IMG/VR virus record: IMGVR_UViG_3300023184_000501
Location: 1 to 24,370 of that record
Source of the DNA: a virus
Length of the DNA: 24,370 nucleotides
Direction: 5' to 3' (one strand)
Every line of letters begins with the position of its first letter. Within the stretch, counting starts at the first letter, position 1. The notes beneath the pieces are model-generated. The model was not told where the DNA came from. It was given only the letters and a program-made list of their open reading frames with translations, and searched no databases. A program made the position numbers and the translations under genes. This document shows positions 13,659 to 20,748 of this stretch, piece after piece.

Positions 13659-15067
13659 CAGAACGCCAGTGGCTCAATCTGGGCCTCAAGACGGATGAAT
13701 GACACATGGGCATCGCTGTCGCCACGGAATCGCTGGATGCGCCAGTTGCGCATGTTGCCCTGCTGGAACCAGGCCAGGCGCTTGTTGGACCCTGTAGTGC
13801 CCACGCTGATGCTGCGCTCTTGGCTGTAAGCCTTGCCATCCACGCTGTAGCTGGTGCTGATCTGGGGGTTTGTGCCAATGGCCACGCTGCCGGTGAGACT
13901 GACCAGCTCCAGCTCGTTGAAGATGGCCCCATTGCTTTCGTTGTAAACGATCAGCGTGCCAAACTCCCAGCGCACCTGCTCGCCCCAGTGGTAGCCGGTG
14001 TCCTGCACAAAGTAGCCGATGGAGGTGGATTGCGGATCTCCAACAAGCCACTTGTCGTAGGCCCAGACGATGTTGCGTGCGCGGTACTGTGCAAAGCCTG
14101 CCAAAGTCGTGGTCAGGGTAAACCAGACCTGCTCGCCCAGTGCCTCAGATGCCGAGGCGTCATAGACCACGGTGCGGTCTGGCAGGTGGACGTAGAGGTG
14201 CTGATGCGCCTTGTCGTTGCGTGCTTCGAGCTTGACCGTGGCCAGCTGCGCCTCGGTGTAGTTCAACAGCAGGTTGTCAATCTCCTGCGTGCTGATTTTC
14301 TGGGTGGTTGCGGCTGCGCCCACGTAAATGCCGGGGGCTTCGTTGCGGCCACCGCCCAAGAAAGCAATGGACTGGATGAAGACGCAGCAGGCTTGCGTGC
14401 CGACGACACCCTTTTGGATTTGAGCGCCCTCGATGCGTGCAAAGGGAAACAGGTCGCCGCCCACGTTGTCAAACACCTCGATGGTGTTGCGGTTGAGCGC
14501 ATAGACCTCGTTTCTCAACTTGAGCAATGCCACGACCGGATCAGGATCGGCCTCTGAGCTGCCATACTTAAACGGATCAACAGCCAGCGGGTTGGTCAGC
14601 TCGGTGACGACCAGAAACTCGCCATCGGTGGTCATGAAGTAGCCGTCCACCCAGACCACATCAAGCACGATGCCTAGGTCAGGGTCTGTCACTTGCGTGA
14701 GGGTGGATGCCACTGGGTCCCAGTAGTACAGCCTGGTGCCCGATGTAATGGCCAGCAGGTCAAAGCTGTAGTCGAATGTCACCAACTGAGTCACAGGCCC
14801 ACCTACATCGCCCAAGATAGTCACAGCGCCGTTGCTGGCCACCTCGACTAGCTTGGTGCCCATGACACGGTAGCAGTCGCCTCGCCAGTTGATGCCACCA
14901 CGGTCAATGCCTGGGCCTGTGCCATTGGCCACAATGCCGTCTCCTGGGCGCAGGAATCCGTTGCTGATGCCAGACTTGATGGGCACCGGCACCATGTTGA
15001 CCGGGTAGCTGGTACGCAGCTCTGGCGTGGTGTCAGCGTAAATGCCGTTAAGGATAGGTATTTGCAT
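13658..15067 (-). CDS. Tail hub / DNA stabilisation protein, P22 gp10-like
   Basis: At 469 residues it is almost the length of P22 gp10 (472). Matching stretches include LRTSYPVNMVPVPIKSG near residues 17-33 (P22: DYLPVNMLATPKE), IQKGVVGTQAC at 217-227 (P22: VQKGIAGTYC) and HLPDRTVVYDAS at 294-305 (P22: HLPRHVLVYDASSS). In P22, gp10 hexamers close the portal-gp4 channel, hold the packaged DNA and carry the tailspikes and needle. The repeated strand pattern suits the known beta-propeller-like fold. It starts 3 bases after the small basic protein at 15071 and ends by overlapping the next gene by one base. Confidence 0.9.
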   Translation of the reverse strand: MQIPILNGIYADTTPELRTSYPVNMVPVPIKSGISNGFLRPGDGIVANGTGPGIDRGGINWRGDCYRVMGTKLVEVASNGAVTILGDVGGPVTQLVTFDYSFDLLAITSGTRLYYWDPVASTLTQVTDPDLGIVLDVVWVDGYFMTTDGEFLVVTELTNPLAVDPFKYGSSEADPDPVVALLKLRNEVYALNRNTIEVFDNVGGDLFPFARIEGAQIQKGVVGTQACCVFIQSIAFLGGGRNEAPGIYVGAAATTQKISTQEIDNLLLNYTEAQLATVKLEARNDKAHQHLYVHLPDRTVVYDASASEALGEQVWFTLTTTLAGFAQYRARNIVWAYDKWLVGDPQSTSIGYFVQDTGYHWGEQVRWEFGTLIVYNESNGAIFNELELVSLTGSVAIGTNPQISTSYSVDGKAYSQERSISVGTTGSNKRLAWFQQGNMRNWRIQRFRGDSDAHVSFIRLEAQIEPLAF

Positions 15068-15070
15068 GGC

Positions 15071-15334
15071 TTACCACTTGACCTTGTTGGCCCAGTACGC
15101 CGCACTCATCTTGCCCTTGGCAATGTTCTCAGCGTGCCTGGCTTTGAATGCTTCATTGCGCTTTGATCCGTCTGGCGAGCCTTTGACACCCTGCTGACCA
15201 AAGCGAATGGTCTTCACTTCGTCACCGGCCTTGGCCACGACAACATGGCTTTTGGTCGGATGCGATGGCGTGCGCTTGGGCTGGTTAAAGCCTTCTACGC
15301 CAGCGCGAGCCAGCCGGGTGTCTTTGGTGGCCAT
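15071..15334 (-). CDS. Small basic conserved phage protein (DUF6321-like), 87 aa
   Basis: The ATG at 15334 (MATKDTRLARAGVEGFNQPK) comes 2 bases after the stop of the previous gene. The frame is open further upstream, but that would overlap the previous gene. The protein is strongly basic: PKRTPSHPTKSHVVVAK, then TIRFGQQGVKGSPDG, then FKARHAENIAKGKMSAAYWA. The order of these three blocks is highly conserved in look-alike phage proteins I recall under a domain of unknown function (DUF6321; number from memory). The basic charge and lack of hydrophobic core suggest nucleic-acid contact or a virion-internal role, both inferred. It sits between a fibre-like gene and the gp10-like gene. Confidence 0.82.
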   Translation of the reverse strand: MATKDTRLARAGVEGFNQPKRTPSHPTKSHVVVAKAGDEVKTIRFGQQGVKGSPDGSKRNEAFKARHAENIAKGKMSAAYWANKVKW

Positions 15335-15336
15335 GA

Positions 15337-16329
15337 TTAGGCAACTACCGCACCACGGAATCCAACAACCCACCAATCAGTTCCAGCAAACTGAAGCGTT
15401 GCCGAATCTCCAACAGCATTGAAAGTGATTGTGGTTGCGCTGCCAAGGTTGGTAGGAGTCAGAATACCAGTGTCGCCGCCAGCGGCTTCTGCAACATAAA
15501 TAACTGTCTTCAGCTGGCCCTGCGCTCCATCTGCAAGGGTCAAAGCATTTCCTGCTGCTGTGGAAGTGAAAGCAGTGGCAAGGCTTGTGATATTGACAGC
15601 ACCAGGACCACTTAAAGATTGAACCGTTGCCGATGCCCCAGTGCCACCGCTTGCGACTGCTAGAGCGCCTGTTACGCCCGTTGTCAACGGCAACCCGGTG
15701 CAATTGGTAAGCGTTCCTGATGTTGGTATCCCAAGAATTGGCGTTACCAAGTTCGGGCTGGTTGCAAATACCAGCAACCCTGTGCCGGTCTCGTCCACCA
15801 TTGCGGCACGCAGATTGGCACTGGTTGGGTTGTTTAAAAAATCTTGGATTGCGGCATTAAATCCTGCAGTTTCGTTCGTGATGTTGTACCAACTATTGGT
15901 TGCCAAATAGTAGCGATACCGAACAGCAGCGCCAGCGGTAAGGGTAGAGACATTCCCAAAGATTGCAGCCGCGCCATTCAGCGCAATGGTGAACGCTGTG
16001 ATTGTTTGGGTGCTGGTTATCAGCACTTCAGTGCCATCGGGCACGCCAGTGTTCAGCGGCAGGGTAACGGTGCCGGTGGCCAGTGTGCCAGCAGGCTGGA
16101 TGAGCATCCACTGCTGCTCGGCCACAGGGGTGGGCACGGTAATGTTGAAACCTGCCCCTGGCGTGTACAGGTTGGTGGCGACAGTCGGGGCTGCGAATGA
16201 GGTTTGGAAGTAATCCAGCAGCGTGTTGACCGACATCTTGCGAGCATCGCCGTTGTTTTGATCGTACACGGGAATCTGGGCAGACCCATTGACCTGGCTG
16301 ATGCTGGCGAGTTGGTTGATGGTTGGCAT
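15337..16329 (-). CDS. Fibre- or decoration-like structural protein, 330 aa
   Basis: The start at 16329 has GAGGAG 7 bases upstream. Residues 1-45 (MPTINQLASISQVNGSAQIP, NNGDARKMSVNTLLDYFQ) match a phage fibre-type N-terminus I recall from other genomes. Residues 50-150 are strand-rich. Residues 155-240 contain INNLxx-type helical spacers and ILGIPTSGTLTNCTG with LAVASGGTGAS, a Gly/Thr-rich repeat phrase typical of fibre proteins. The C-terminus (TLQFAGTDWWVVGFRGAVVA) is a compact strand segment. P22 has no such gene between gp4 and gp10. It may be a head fibre, a decoration protein or a second adhesin. Function inferred from composition. Confidence 0.75.
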   Translation of the reverse strand: MPTINQLASISQVNGSAQIPVYDQNNGDARKMSVNTLLDYFQTSFAAPTVATNLYTPGAGFNITVPTPVAEQQWMLIQPAGTLATGTVTLPLNTGVPDGTEVLITSTQTITAFTIALNGAAAIFGNVSTLTAGAAVRYRYYLATNSWYNITNETAGFNAAIQDFLNNPTSANLRAAMVDETGTGLLVFATSPNLVTPILGIPTSGTLTNCTGLPLTTGVTGALAVASGGTGASATVQSLSGPGAVNITSLATAFTSTAAGNALTLADGAQGQLKTVIYVAEAAGGDTGILTPTNLGSATTITFNAVGDSATLQFAGTDWWVVGFRGAVVA

Positions 16330-16338
16330 GTTGGCTCC

Positions 16339-16821
16339 TCAATTGAATTCAAGTGGTCCGTCTTGACCGGCAAGGACTGGAAAGTATGGGCGGCGAATAA
16401 ATGGATCGTCGTAGACGCGCCACGGTTTGTTCCCTGACCCTGCTGGCATGGTGCCTGGGAGTTGTTGTTCAACTGGCATGGCTGCGCGGGACAGCAGGGT
16501 GTTGTACGACTCTTTGGCCGTCATCTTGGTGTCGGCCATAACCTGCTTGCCGTAGGACGGGGCCAGCTTGACGCCAAGGTTGGTGTAGATGGCCTCGTTG
16601 GAGCTGTCGGGCACGTTGGTCTGCTCGTCCAGGTCGCTGTCCTGGGGGCTGTTCGGCAGCGGGTAGCCCAAGCGGATGCCCAGAGCGTTCCAGGCTGCCA
16701 GCATGGTGTCGAGCCTGCGCAGAGCCGACTGCAGTTGCTCAGGGGTCAGATCAAAAACGTAGGATGCCAGGCCAATCTCTTCAAAAGCCTGCGTGACAAA
16801 TTGGCGCTTTGTCCATCCCAT
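16339..16821 (-). CDS. Head completion / tail accessory factor, P22 gp4-like
   Basis: This 160-residue protein has the P22 gp4 (166 aa) layout. A helical N-terminus (RQFVTQAFEEIGLAS) is followed by a second helix with SALRRLDTMLAAWNALGIRL (P22: DAVDDLEAMMAEWYQDGI), then a middle helix EAIYTNLGVKLAPSYG (P22: SAVFHNLACRIAPDY), and the C-terminal GTMPAGSGN (P22: SRMPTGSGN). In P22, twelve gp4 copies bind below the portal and start tail assembly; muralytic activity has been reported for P22 gp4, but I see no basis to claim it here. ACAGGAG precedes the ATG, one base after the previous stop. Confidence 0.9.
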   Translation of the reverse strand: MGWTKRQFVTQAFEEIGLASYVFDLTPEQLQSALRRLDTMLAAWNALGIRLGYPLPNSPQDSDLDEQTNVPDSSNEAIYTNLGVKLAPSYGKQVMADTKMTAKESYNTLLSRAAMPVEQQLPGTMPAGSGNKPWRVYDDPFIRRPYFPVLAGQDGPLEFN

Positions 16822-16822
16822 G

Positions 16823-17245
16823 TCATTCTCCTGTGGTCGGGTCGGTGAGTCTGTCTTGGATCAATTGTCCCAGTTTTTTGTCCCTTGTGCGACCATCAAA
16901 GCGAATCTTGAGTTCTGTAGCCTTGGCCTCAAGCTCAGCACGGGTTGGCGGTGCGTCCTCAATGACCGGCACTGGCACTGGCTGCTTCCAGCCCAGGGGC
17001 TTGGATGGCTTGCGCTTCTTCGTTTTTTTGGCCTTCGCCTTGATGCGCCACTCTGCAATCTTTTTGGGTGTCGTGGCCTTGTCGCCAGCGGCTGTAATGG
17101 CCTCGGCAGACGATGCGAACCAGCCGGCCGACAGTTTGGCATCAAGTTCTTCCTGCGTATTGACGCCGACAATCCGATAAGTGCCGCCGCCTGGCTTTTT
17201 GTGTGGGCCAGGGCTTTGGTAAAGCATTGCAGGGAGTTCAATCAT
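16823..17245 (-). CDS. Hypothetical protein with Lys-rich middle and HeH/LEM-like C-terminus, 140 aa
   Basis: Residues 7-50 (LYQSPGPHKKPGGGTYRIVG, then ELDAKLSAGWFASSAEAI) form a small domain that I recall at the start of several phage head-region proteins. Residues 59-84 are very Lys-rich (KIAEWRIKAKAKKTKKRK). Residues 100-133 (PTRAELEAKATELKIRFDGR, then TRDKKLGQLIQDRL) resemble the HeH/LEM-SAP type helix-extended-loop-helix, often linked to DNA contact. A DNA- or head-associated role is inferred. The ATG overlaps the previous stop as ATGA, and the gp4-like gene starts one base after its stop, so it is part of a coupled chain. Confidence 0.75.
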   Translation of the reverse strand: MIELPAMLYQSPGPHKKPGGGTYRIVGVNTQEELDAKLSAGWFASSAEAITAAGDKATTPKKIAEWRIKAKAKKTKKRKPSKPLGWKQPVPVPVIEDAPPTRAELEAKATELKIRFDGRTRDKKLGQLIQDRLTDPTTGE

Positions 17246-17400
17246 TTCTTTGGCTTTATTGGCTTGGCTGTTTTGGCAGATGCCACGAAGTCGGCTTTGC
17301 TGGGTGCGCCCTTCGAGCCAGGCTTACGCATCTTTTCCTTGCTGCCTGCTGCGATACGCTCGCGCTTGGCATTGATGTTGGCGTAGAGACCGGCTTTCAT
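17242..17400 (-). CDS. Tiny basic phage protein, 52 aa
   Basis: The product starts MKAGLYANINAKRERIAAGS and continues EKMRKPGSKGAPSKADF, with a Lys-rich end. It is locked in place by ATGA overlaps at both ends (start within 17397-17400, stop within 17242-17245). Proteins with the same MKAGLYANI opening and the KMRKPGSKGAP block are, from memory, common in the head regions of aquatic phages and have no known function. No hydrophobic core or membrane helix is present. The strong positive charge suggests contact with nucleic acid or with acidic virion proteins, which is inference. Confidence 0.8.
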   Translation of the reverse strand: MKAGLYANINAKRERIAAGSKEKMRKPGSKGAPSKADFVASAKTAKPIKPKK

Positions 17401-17567
17401 TTCATGGCCTTTGCAGGGGCTTTGCTGGGCTTTCCTGCGGCCTTGGCTGCTTTGGTGGCCACGTTCAATGCAATGGCAACGGATTGCTTTTGCGGCTTGC
17501 CGGACTTCATTTCTTTGGAAATGTTTTTGCCGATGGACTTGCTTGAATAACCTTTGGTCAGTGGCAT
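17397..17567 (-). CDS. Tiny basic phage protein (DUF6496-like), 56 aa
   Basis: The product starts MPLTKGYSSKSIGKNISKEM and has KSGKPQKQSVAIALNVATKA in the centre, ending in an Ala/Lys/Pro tail. This GKNI...GKPQKQAVAIAL pattern is a widespread small phage protein I recall as DUF6496 (number from memory), with no known function. The ATG at 17567 is preceded by CAAGG about 8 bases upstream and is the first gene after the terminator that follows the coat gene. Its stop overlaps the next ATG (ATGAAATGA). About a quarter of the residues are Lys. Confidence 0.82.
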   Translation of the reverse strand: MPLTKGYSSKSIGKNISKEMKSGKPQKQSVAIALNVATKAAKAAGKPSKAPAKAMK

Positions 17568-17580
17568 GGTGTTTTCCTTG

Positions 17581-17608
17581 TAATGAAAGAAGGGGCCGAA
17601 GCCCCTTC
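17581..17608 (-). terminator. Intrinsic terminator after the coat gene
   Basis: On the - strand the sequence reads GAAGGGGC-TTCG-GCCCCTTC followed by TTTCATTA: a perfect 8-base-pair stem (17589-17608) closed by a UUCG tetraloop, then a short T-rich tract. It lies 11 bases after the coat stop and 14 bases before the next start. This is a strong stem with a weak T tract, so partial termination is likely, which would leave coat mRNA more abundant than the downstream genes. Confidence 0.75.
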
Positions 17609-17619
17609 CCTCAATTCAA

Positions 17620-18888
17620 TTATTGGTTGAACAAAAGTATTCCGCTCATTTCTGGTTGTTTATTTACAACACCGAAGAGCGTGTCGAGACGGTACTTGAT
17701 GACCATGCTGTCGATGTCGTAGAACTTCTGCATCACCAGCTCCACGCCCTGGTCGGTGCTTGCACGCATCACTGCGGTGCCAGCATCGGCAGGAATGGCG
17801 TAGCGGCCAGGCAGGATTTCCAGCGCATCTTTCTGCCAGAACACGTTGATCGACGCAGCACCGGTGTTGAGCCAGTTGATTGGCGCAGCACTGGCAGCAG
17901 CGGTGATTTCGCAGTTTTGATACTGGATTTCAGCATCAGTCGGTGCGGTAACAGCCGAGATGATCGGAGGGCTGATCACCATCTGAGTGCCGTTGGTGAT
18001 GCTGATGACACGGAATGTCTTCAGTTCGCCGGTGGACTCTTTGGTAATCTGATGCACTGAGTCAATGCCATCAATCGTAAACGCATCGCCAGCAACAATG
18101 CCAGTCGTGTTGGACACGGTAACAGTCTCGTAGCGGTTGTCCACGTTGATCTGGCCACCCACGGATGTGGAGGTAGCCTCAGGCACGTACTGAGCCTGCG
18201 CGGTCGTGGTGTTGATCGTAGTGGTTCCACCAGCAGCCGCAGCAATGCGGTTTGCGTAGTCGAATTTGTACGTGTCAAACCCTGCGACCATTCCGACGAA
18301 GTTGCGCTCGTAGGCTTTGTCAGACTTAGCGTTGCCAAACGAACGGCTGGCTTGCGACAGGTTACCGGCCAGACCGTTGTAGTCGCGGCTGGACAGACCC
18401 AGGAAGCGGTCATAGTCAGGCACGCCTTGCTCGTTCATGATGGTATCGCACAGGGCAATGTCATCATAGTCACCGGCAGCAGCAGCAACCGGAACGACCA
18501 GCGTGCCTTGGGCGGCTGCGGTGTTCATGATGGCCACATTGATGTCGGATGCGAGCTTCTGCTTGGCTGACTCGCCCAGACGACCTTCTTGCAACGCATC
18601 GCGCAGATCGAGGGTAGTCATGGTCCAAGGCACAGTCTTGCTGAAACCAATGGTGCTTGGCACAGACAACTGGGTCATGTTTTTGTAGCTGATCGCATTG
18701 CCTGGTGTGCTCGTAATCGACTGTGCGATGTAGGGCATCGGACGCCAGATGGTGTCGTTGGTCCTGGCCATCTCGGTCTGATTTGTGTTGTAAATCGACA
18801 CGTGACGCGACAGAACCAGCAAGTCCTGGAAACCTTCGAGGATGTCTTCGAACGCTACGCGCTCTTCTTTTGAAAATGCATTTGCCAT
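17620..18888 (-). CDS. Major capsid protein, P22 coat-like
   Basis: The 422-residue protein is close in length to P22 gp5 (430). Clear matches are VAGFDTYKF at 201-209 (P22: VAGFDDVL), INVDNRYETVTVSNTTGIVA at 247-266 (P22: VNVDNRFATVTLSATTGM), RVISITNGTQMVISPP at 293-308 and INVFWQKDALEI at 347-358 (P22: TNVFWADDAIRI). Residues about 225-345 correspond to the P22 insertion domain that stabilises the HK97-fold subunit. The N-terminal helix (SKEERVAFEDILEGFQDLLV) suits the N-arm. AGGAG precedes the ATG. It follows the scaffold gene by 22 bases and is followed by a terminator, as expected of the most abundant virion protein. Confidence 0.95.
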   Translation of the reverse strand: MANAFSKEERVAFEDILEGFQDLLVLSRHVSIYNTNQTEMARTNDTIWRPMPYIAQSITSTPGNAISYKNMTQLSVPSTIGFSKTVPWTMTTLDLRDALQEGRLGESAKQKLASDINVAIMNTAAAQGTLVVPVAAAAGDYDDIALCDTIMNEQGVPDYDRFLGLSSRDYNGLAGNLSQASRSFGNAKSDKAYERNFVGMVAGFDTYKFDYANRIAAAAGGTTTINTTTAQAQYVPEATSTSVGGQINVDNRYETVTVSNTTGIVAGDAFTIDGIDSVHQITKESTGELKTFRVISITNGTQMVISPPIISAVTAPTDAEIQYQNCEITAAASAAPINWLNTGAASINVFWQKDALEILPGRYAIPADAGTAVMRASTDQGVELVMQKFYDIDSMVIKYRLDTLFGVVNKQPEMSGILLFNQ

Positions 18889-18910
18889 GATTGGCTCCTA
18901 AATTAAAAAA

Positions 18911-19804
18911 TCATTTGGAAGCTGCTCGCTTCTGCGCTTTGTACTGCACGACTTTCGTCATGTTGCCAGTACGCTCTGCTTCTGCTCGCAGCCGTTCTAG
19001 GGTTGAGTCCACCGCCCCAGAGGATCGTCCGGTGCCGGTCACGATACGCTCGGGGGCGGGTGCTTGCCTGCGGTTGGTAACTTTCAATTCTTTCTCCAGT
19101 TTCGCTACCGCAAAGGCAAACTTCACGGGGTCTTTGATCTCGGACAGCTCTTTGGCCTTCTTGGGATTCTTCCCGAGTGCGTAAATGACCAGCGCGGGGT
19201 TATCCGCACCTTGGAGCACCACGCCTTGCTGGGTGACAGAGAAGAGTTCCTGGGCCACGGCCTCGGCATCATCATAGTCTTTGACTCTCAGCTCAGCTCG
19301 CGCCTTGCCGTAGCCATCCAGTTTGGCTTGCCATGCTCGATTCTGATTCATAACTTCAGCTTCGTGCCTGGCGTTGGCATCGTCGGCGTGCCGTTTCCGG
19401 TCAAACCAATTTGCCAGTGCTACCTCAAATTTCTCGGCATCGTAGTCGTGTTCTTCCAGGCTTGGCTTCTTGCCCAGCACGACCGGATTGATCTCAGTCT
19501 GTGCGTTGCTTTGTAGCTTGCCGTGCAACTCACGATTTTGCCGTTGCAATTCTCGGTTCGTTTTACGCAGCTCGCGCACCCACTCTGGCGCATGAGTCTG
19601 TTCTTCGGGAGGTGGCGCTTCCTCACCAATGGATACTACAACTTCGTCTGAATCGTCTGCGTCATCTTCGGTGCCCTGGCCATCGTCCTGGTTGCCAGCG
19701 GATTGATACTCGCTAGAAGTTTTCTCAGTGCTTTGGCCTTCGTCCTCAATTACCGCAGTGTTATCGTCCTCGTTATCATCTCCAGTTACTGCCTTTTTGT
19801 TCAT
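18911..19804 (-). CDS. Scaffolding protein, P22 gp8-like
   Basis: I choose the ATG at 19804 (MNKKAVTGDDNEDD, 297 aa); a TTG at 19828 would add 8 residues. Residues 1-75 are extremely acidic (Asp/Glu-rich and disordered), residues 80-190 are coiled-coil like (RELRKTNRELQRQNRELHGK), and the C-terminal 30 residues are basic and helical (LERLRAEAERTGNMTKVVQY, then AQKRAASK). This fits the P22 scaffold, which is 303 residues long and binds coat through a basic C-terminal helix-turn-helix. Its position between portal and coat confirms the role. It guides procapsid assembly and is expected to leave before or during DNA packaging. Confidence 0.88.
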   Translation of the reverse strand: MNKKAVTGDDNEDDNTAVIEDEGQSTEKTSSEYQSAGNQDDGQGTEDDADDSDEVVVSIGEEAPPPEEQTHAPEWVRELRKTNRELQRQNRELHGKLQSNAQTEINPVVLGKKPSLEEHDYDAEKFEVALANWFDRKRHADDANARHEAEVMNQNRAWQAKLDGYGKARAELRVKDYDDAEAVAQELFSVTQQGVVLQGADNPALVIYALGKNPKKAKELSEIKDPVKFAFAVAKLEKELKVTNRRQAPAPERIVTGTGRSSGAVDSTLERLRAEAERTGNMTKVVQYKAQKRAASK

Positions 19805-19851
19805 CTTGACCCCATCAAACTCACCCAATTAGAACGGCTGGGTGGATGCCG

Positions 19852-20748
19852 TTATTTTGCTGGCGTTGCCATAAAGTTTATCAGACTTTGCTCGAATTGA
19901 AAGGTGCCATTATTGATAGCGTCCAGCAATTCCTGGCCATACTTATCAACTGCGGCTTTCTTAATAACATACTCGCCGCCCTGCAGCGCTCCATAACCAT
20001 CGTCTGGTCCAGGGGCTTGGCCCATTAGATTCTCAGCGTCTACCATACCGCCTTGGTTGAAGGCTTGGCTACCACCACCAAAACCAGCATCACCGCCGCC
20101 AAAACCGTCAGCATTTGCACCTGGTGCGTCAACGCCACCGCCATAGCCAACACCAGCGCCAGTATCAAGGCCAAGGTATCCTGATTCTGCTGCGCTTCTT
20201 GCGGTAGGTGTTGCCTCCCGAGTTTCAACTGGCGCTGGATTTAATTGCACCGCAGAACTGGGCAGAATACTGTTAAACAGAGATTCAACAAAACTATTTG
20301 CCTTTGGCGCAGTTTCACCCGCATATTGGTCGCCGTAGAGTCCAGTTGGGGTAGGCGTAGCAATATCAAAACTTTGCAAGTCTGGCGCCTGGCGCGAACC
20401 ATAGCCGCCTACCTGCAGCCCAGTAGCGGGGTCAATCCCACGGGCAATGGAAGTTTGGTCTGCAACAAAGTTTGGAAACATTGCCTGCTGCGCTTGCATA
20501 GCCATACCAACCCCAAAGGGTGCGTAGCCAATGGCTTTCTGCCCAAACTGCGTCACCGCCGCCATCGTAGGGTTGTCGCTGTAGTAAGCGGCTTTCTCAG
20601 CGTTTGACAGAGCATCCCAGCCAGGGTTTGAACTGCGCCCGTCACTACCACCACCACCTGGGATTGATTGCATGAAGTCCCTGTTGGGCTGTCGTGCGGT
20701 GAGTATCATGGCCAAGCGAGCCAGCTCGGGGAAGAATGGATCAGCCAT
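19852..20748 (-). CDS. Unrecognised head-region protein with Gly-rich linker, 298 aa
   Basis: Residues 1-30 form a helix with basic residues, then a GGGGSDGRSS linker. Residues 42-160 are mixed and contain hydrophobic GYAPFGVGMAMQAQQAMFP. Residues 195-232 are very Gly-rich (GYGGGVDAPGAN, GFGGGDAGFGGGS). The C-terminus has NQGGMVDAENL and GPDDGYGALQGGEYVIKKAA followed by VDKYGQELLDAIN. This last block is a short phage domain I recall from proteins near portals and tape measures. P22 has no gene here between portal and scaffold. The start overlaps the portal stop by 8 bases. A virion-associated role is inferred; no enzyme motif is seen. Confidence 0.72.
   Translation of the reverse strand: MADPFFPELARLAMILTARQPNRDFMQSIPGGGGSDGRSSNPGWDALSNAEKAAYYSDNPTMAAVTQFGQKAIGYAPFGVGMAMQAQQAMFPNFVADQTSIARGIDPATGLQVGGYGSRQAPDLQSFDIATPTPTGLYGDQYAGETAPKANSFVESLFNSILPSSAVQLNPAPVETREATPTARSAAESGYLGLDTGAGVGYGGGVDAPGANADGFGGGDAGFGGGSQAFNQGGMVDAENLMGQAPGPDDGYGALQGGEYVIKKAAVDKYGQELLDAINNGTFQFEQSLINFMATPAK

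Noticed and set aside
13706-14557. 283-residue + strand open frame opposite the gp10-like gene
   Set aside because: Shadow of a well-supported gp10-like gene; no ribosome site or domain seen.
18911-18935. Possible terminator between scaffold and coat (GAAGC/GCTTC stem, then six T)
   Set aside because: The stem is only 5 base pairs and the T run is 8 bases away; stopping before the coat gene would make no sense without another promoter, and none was seen.
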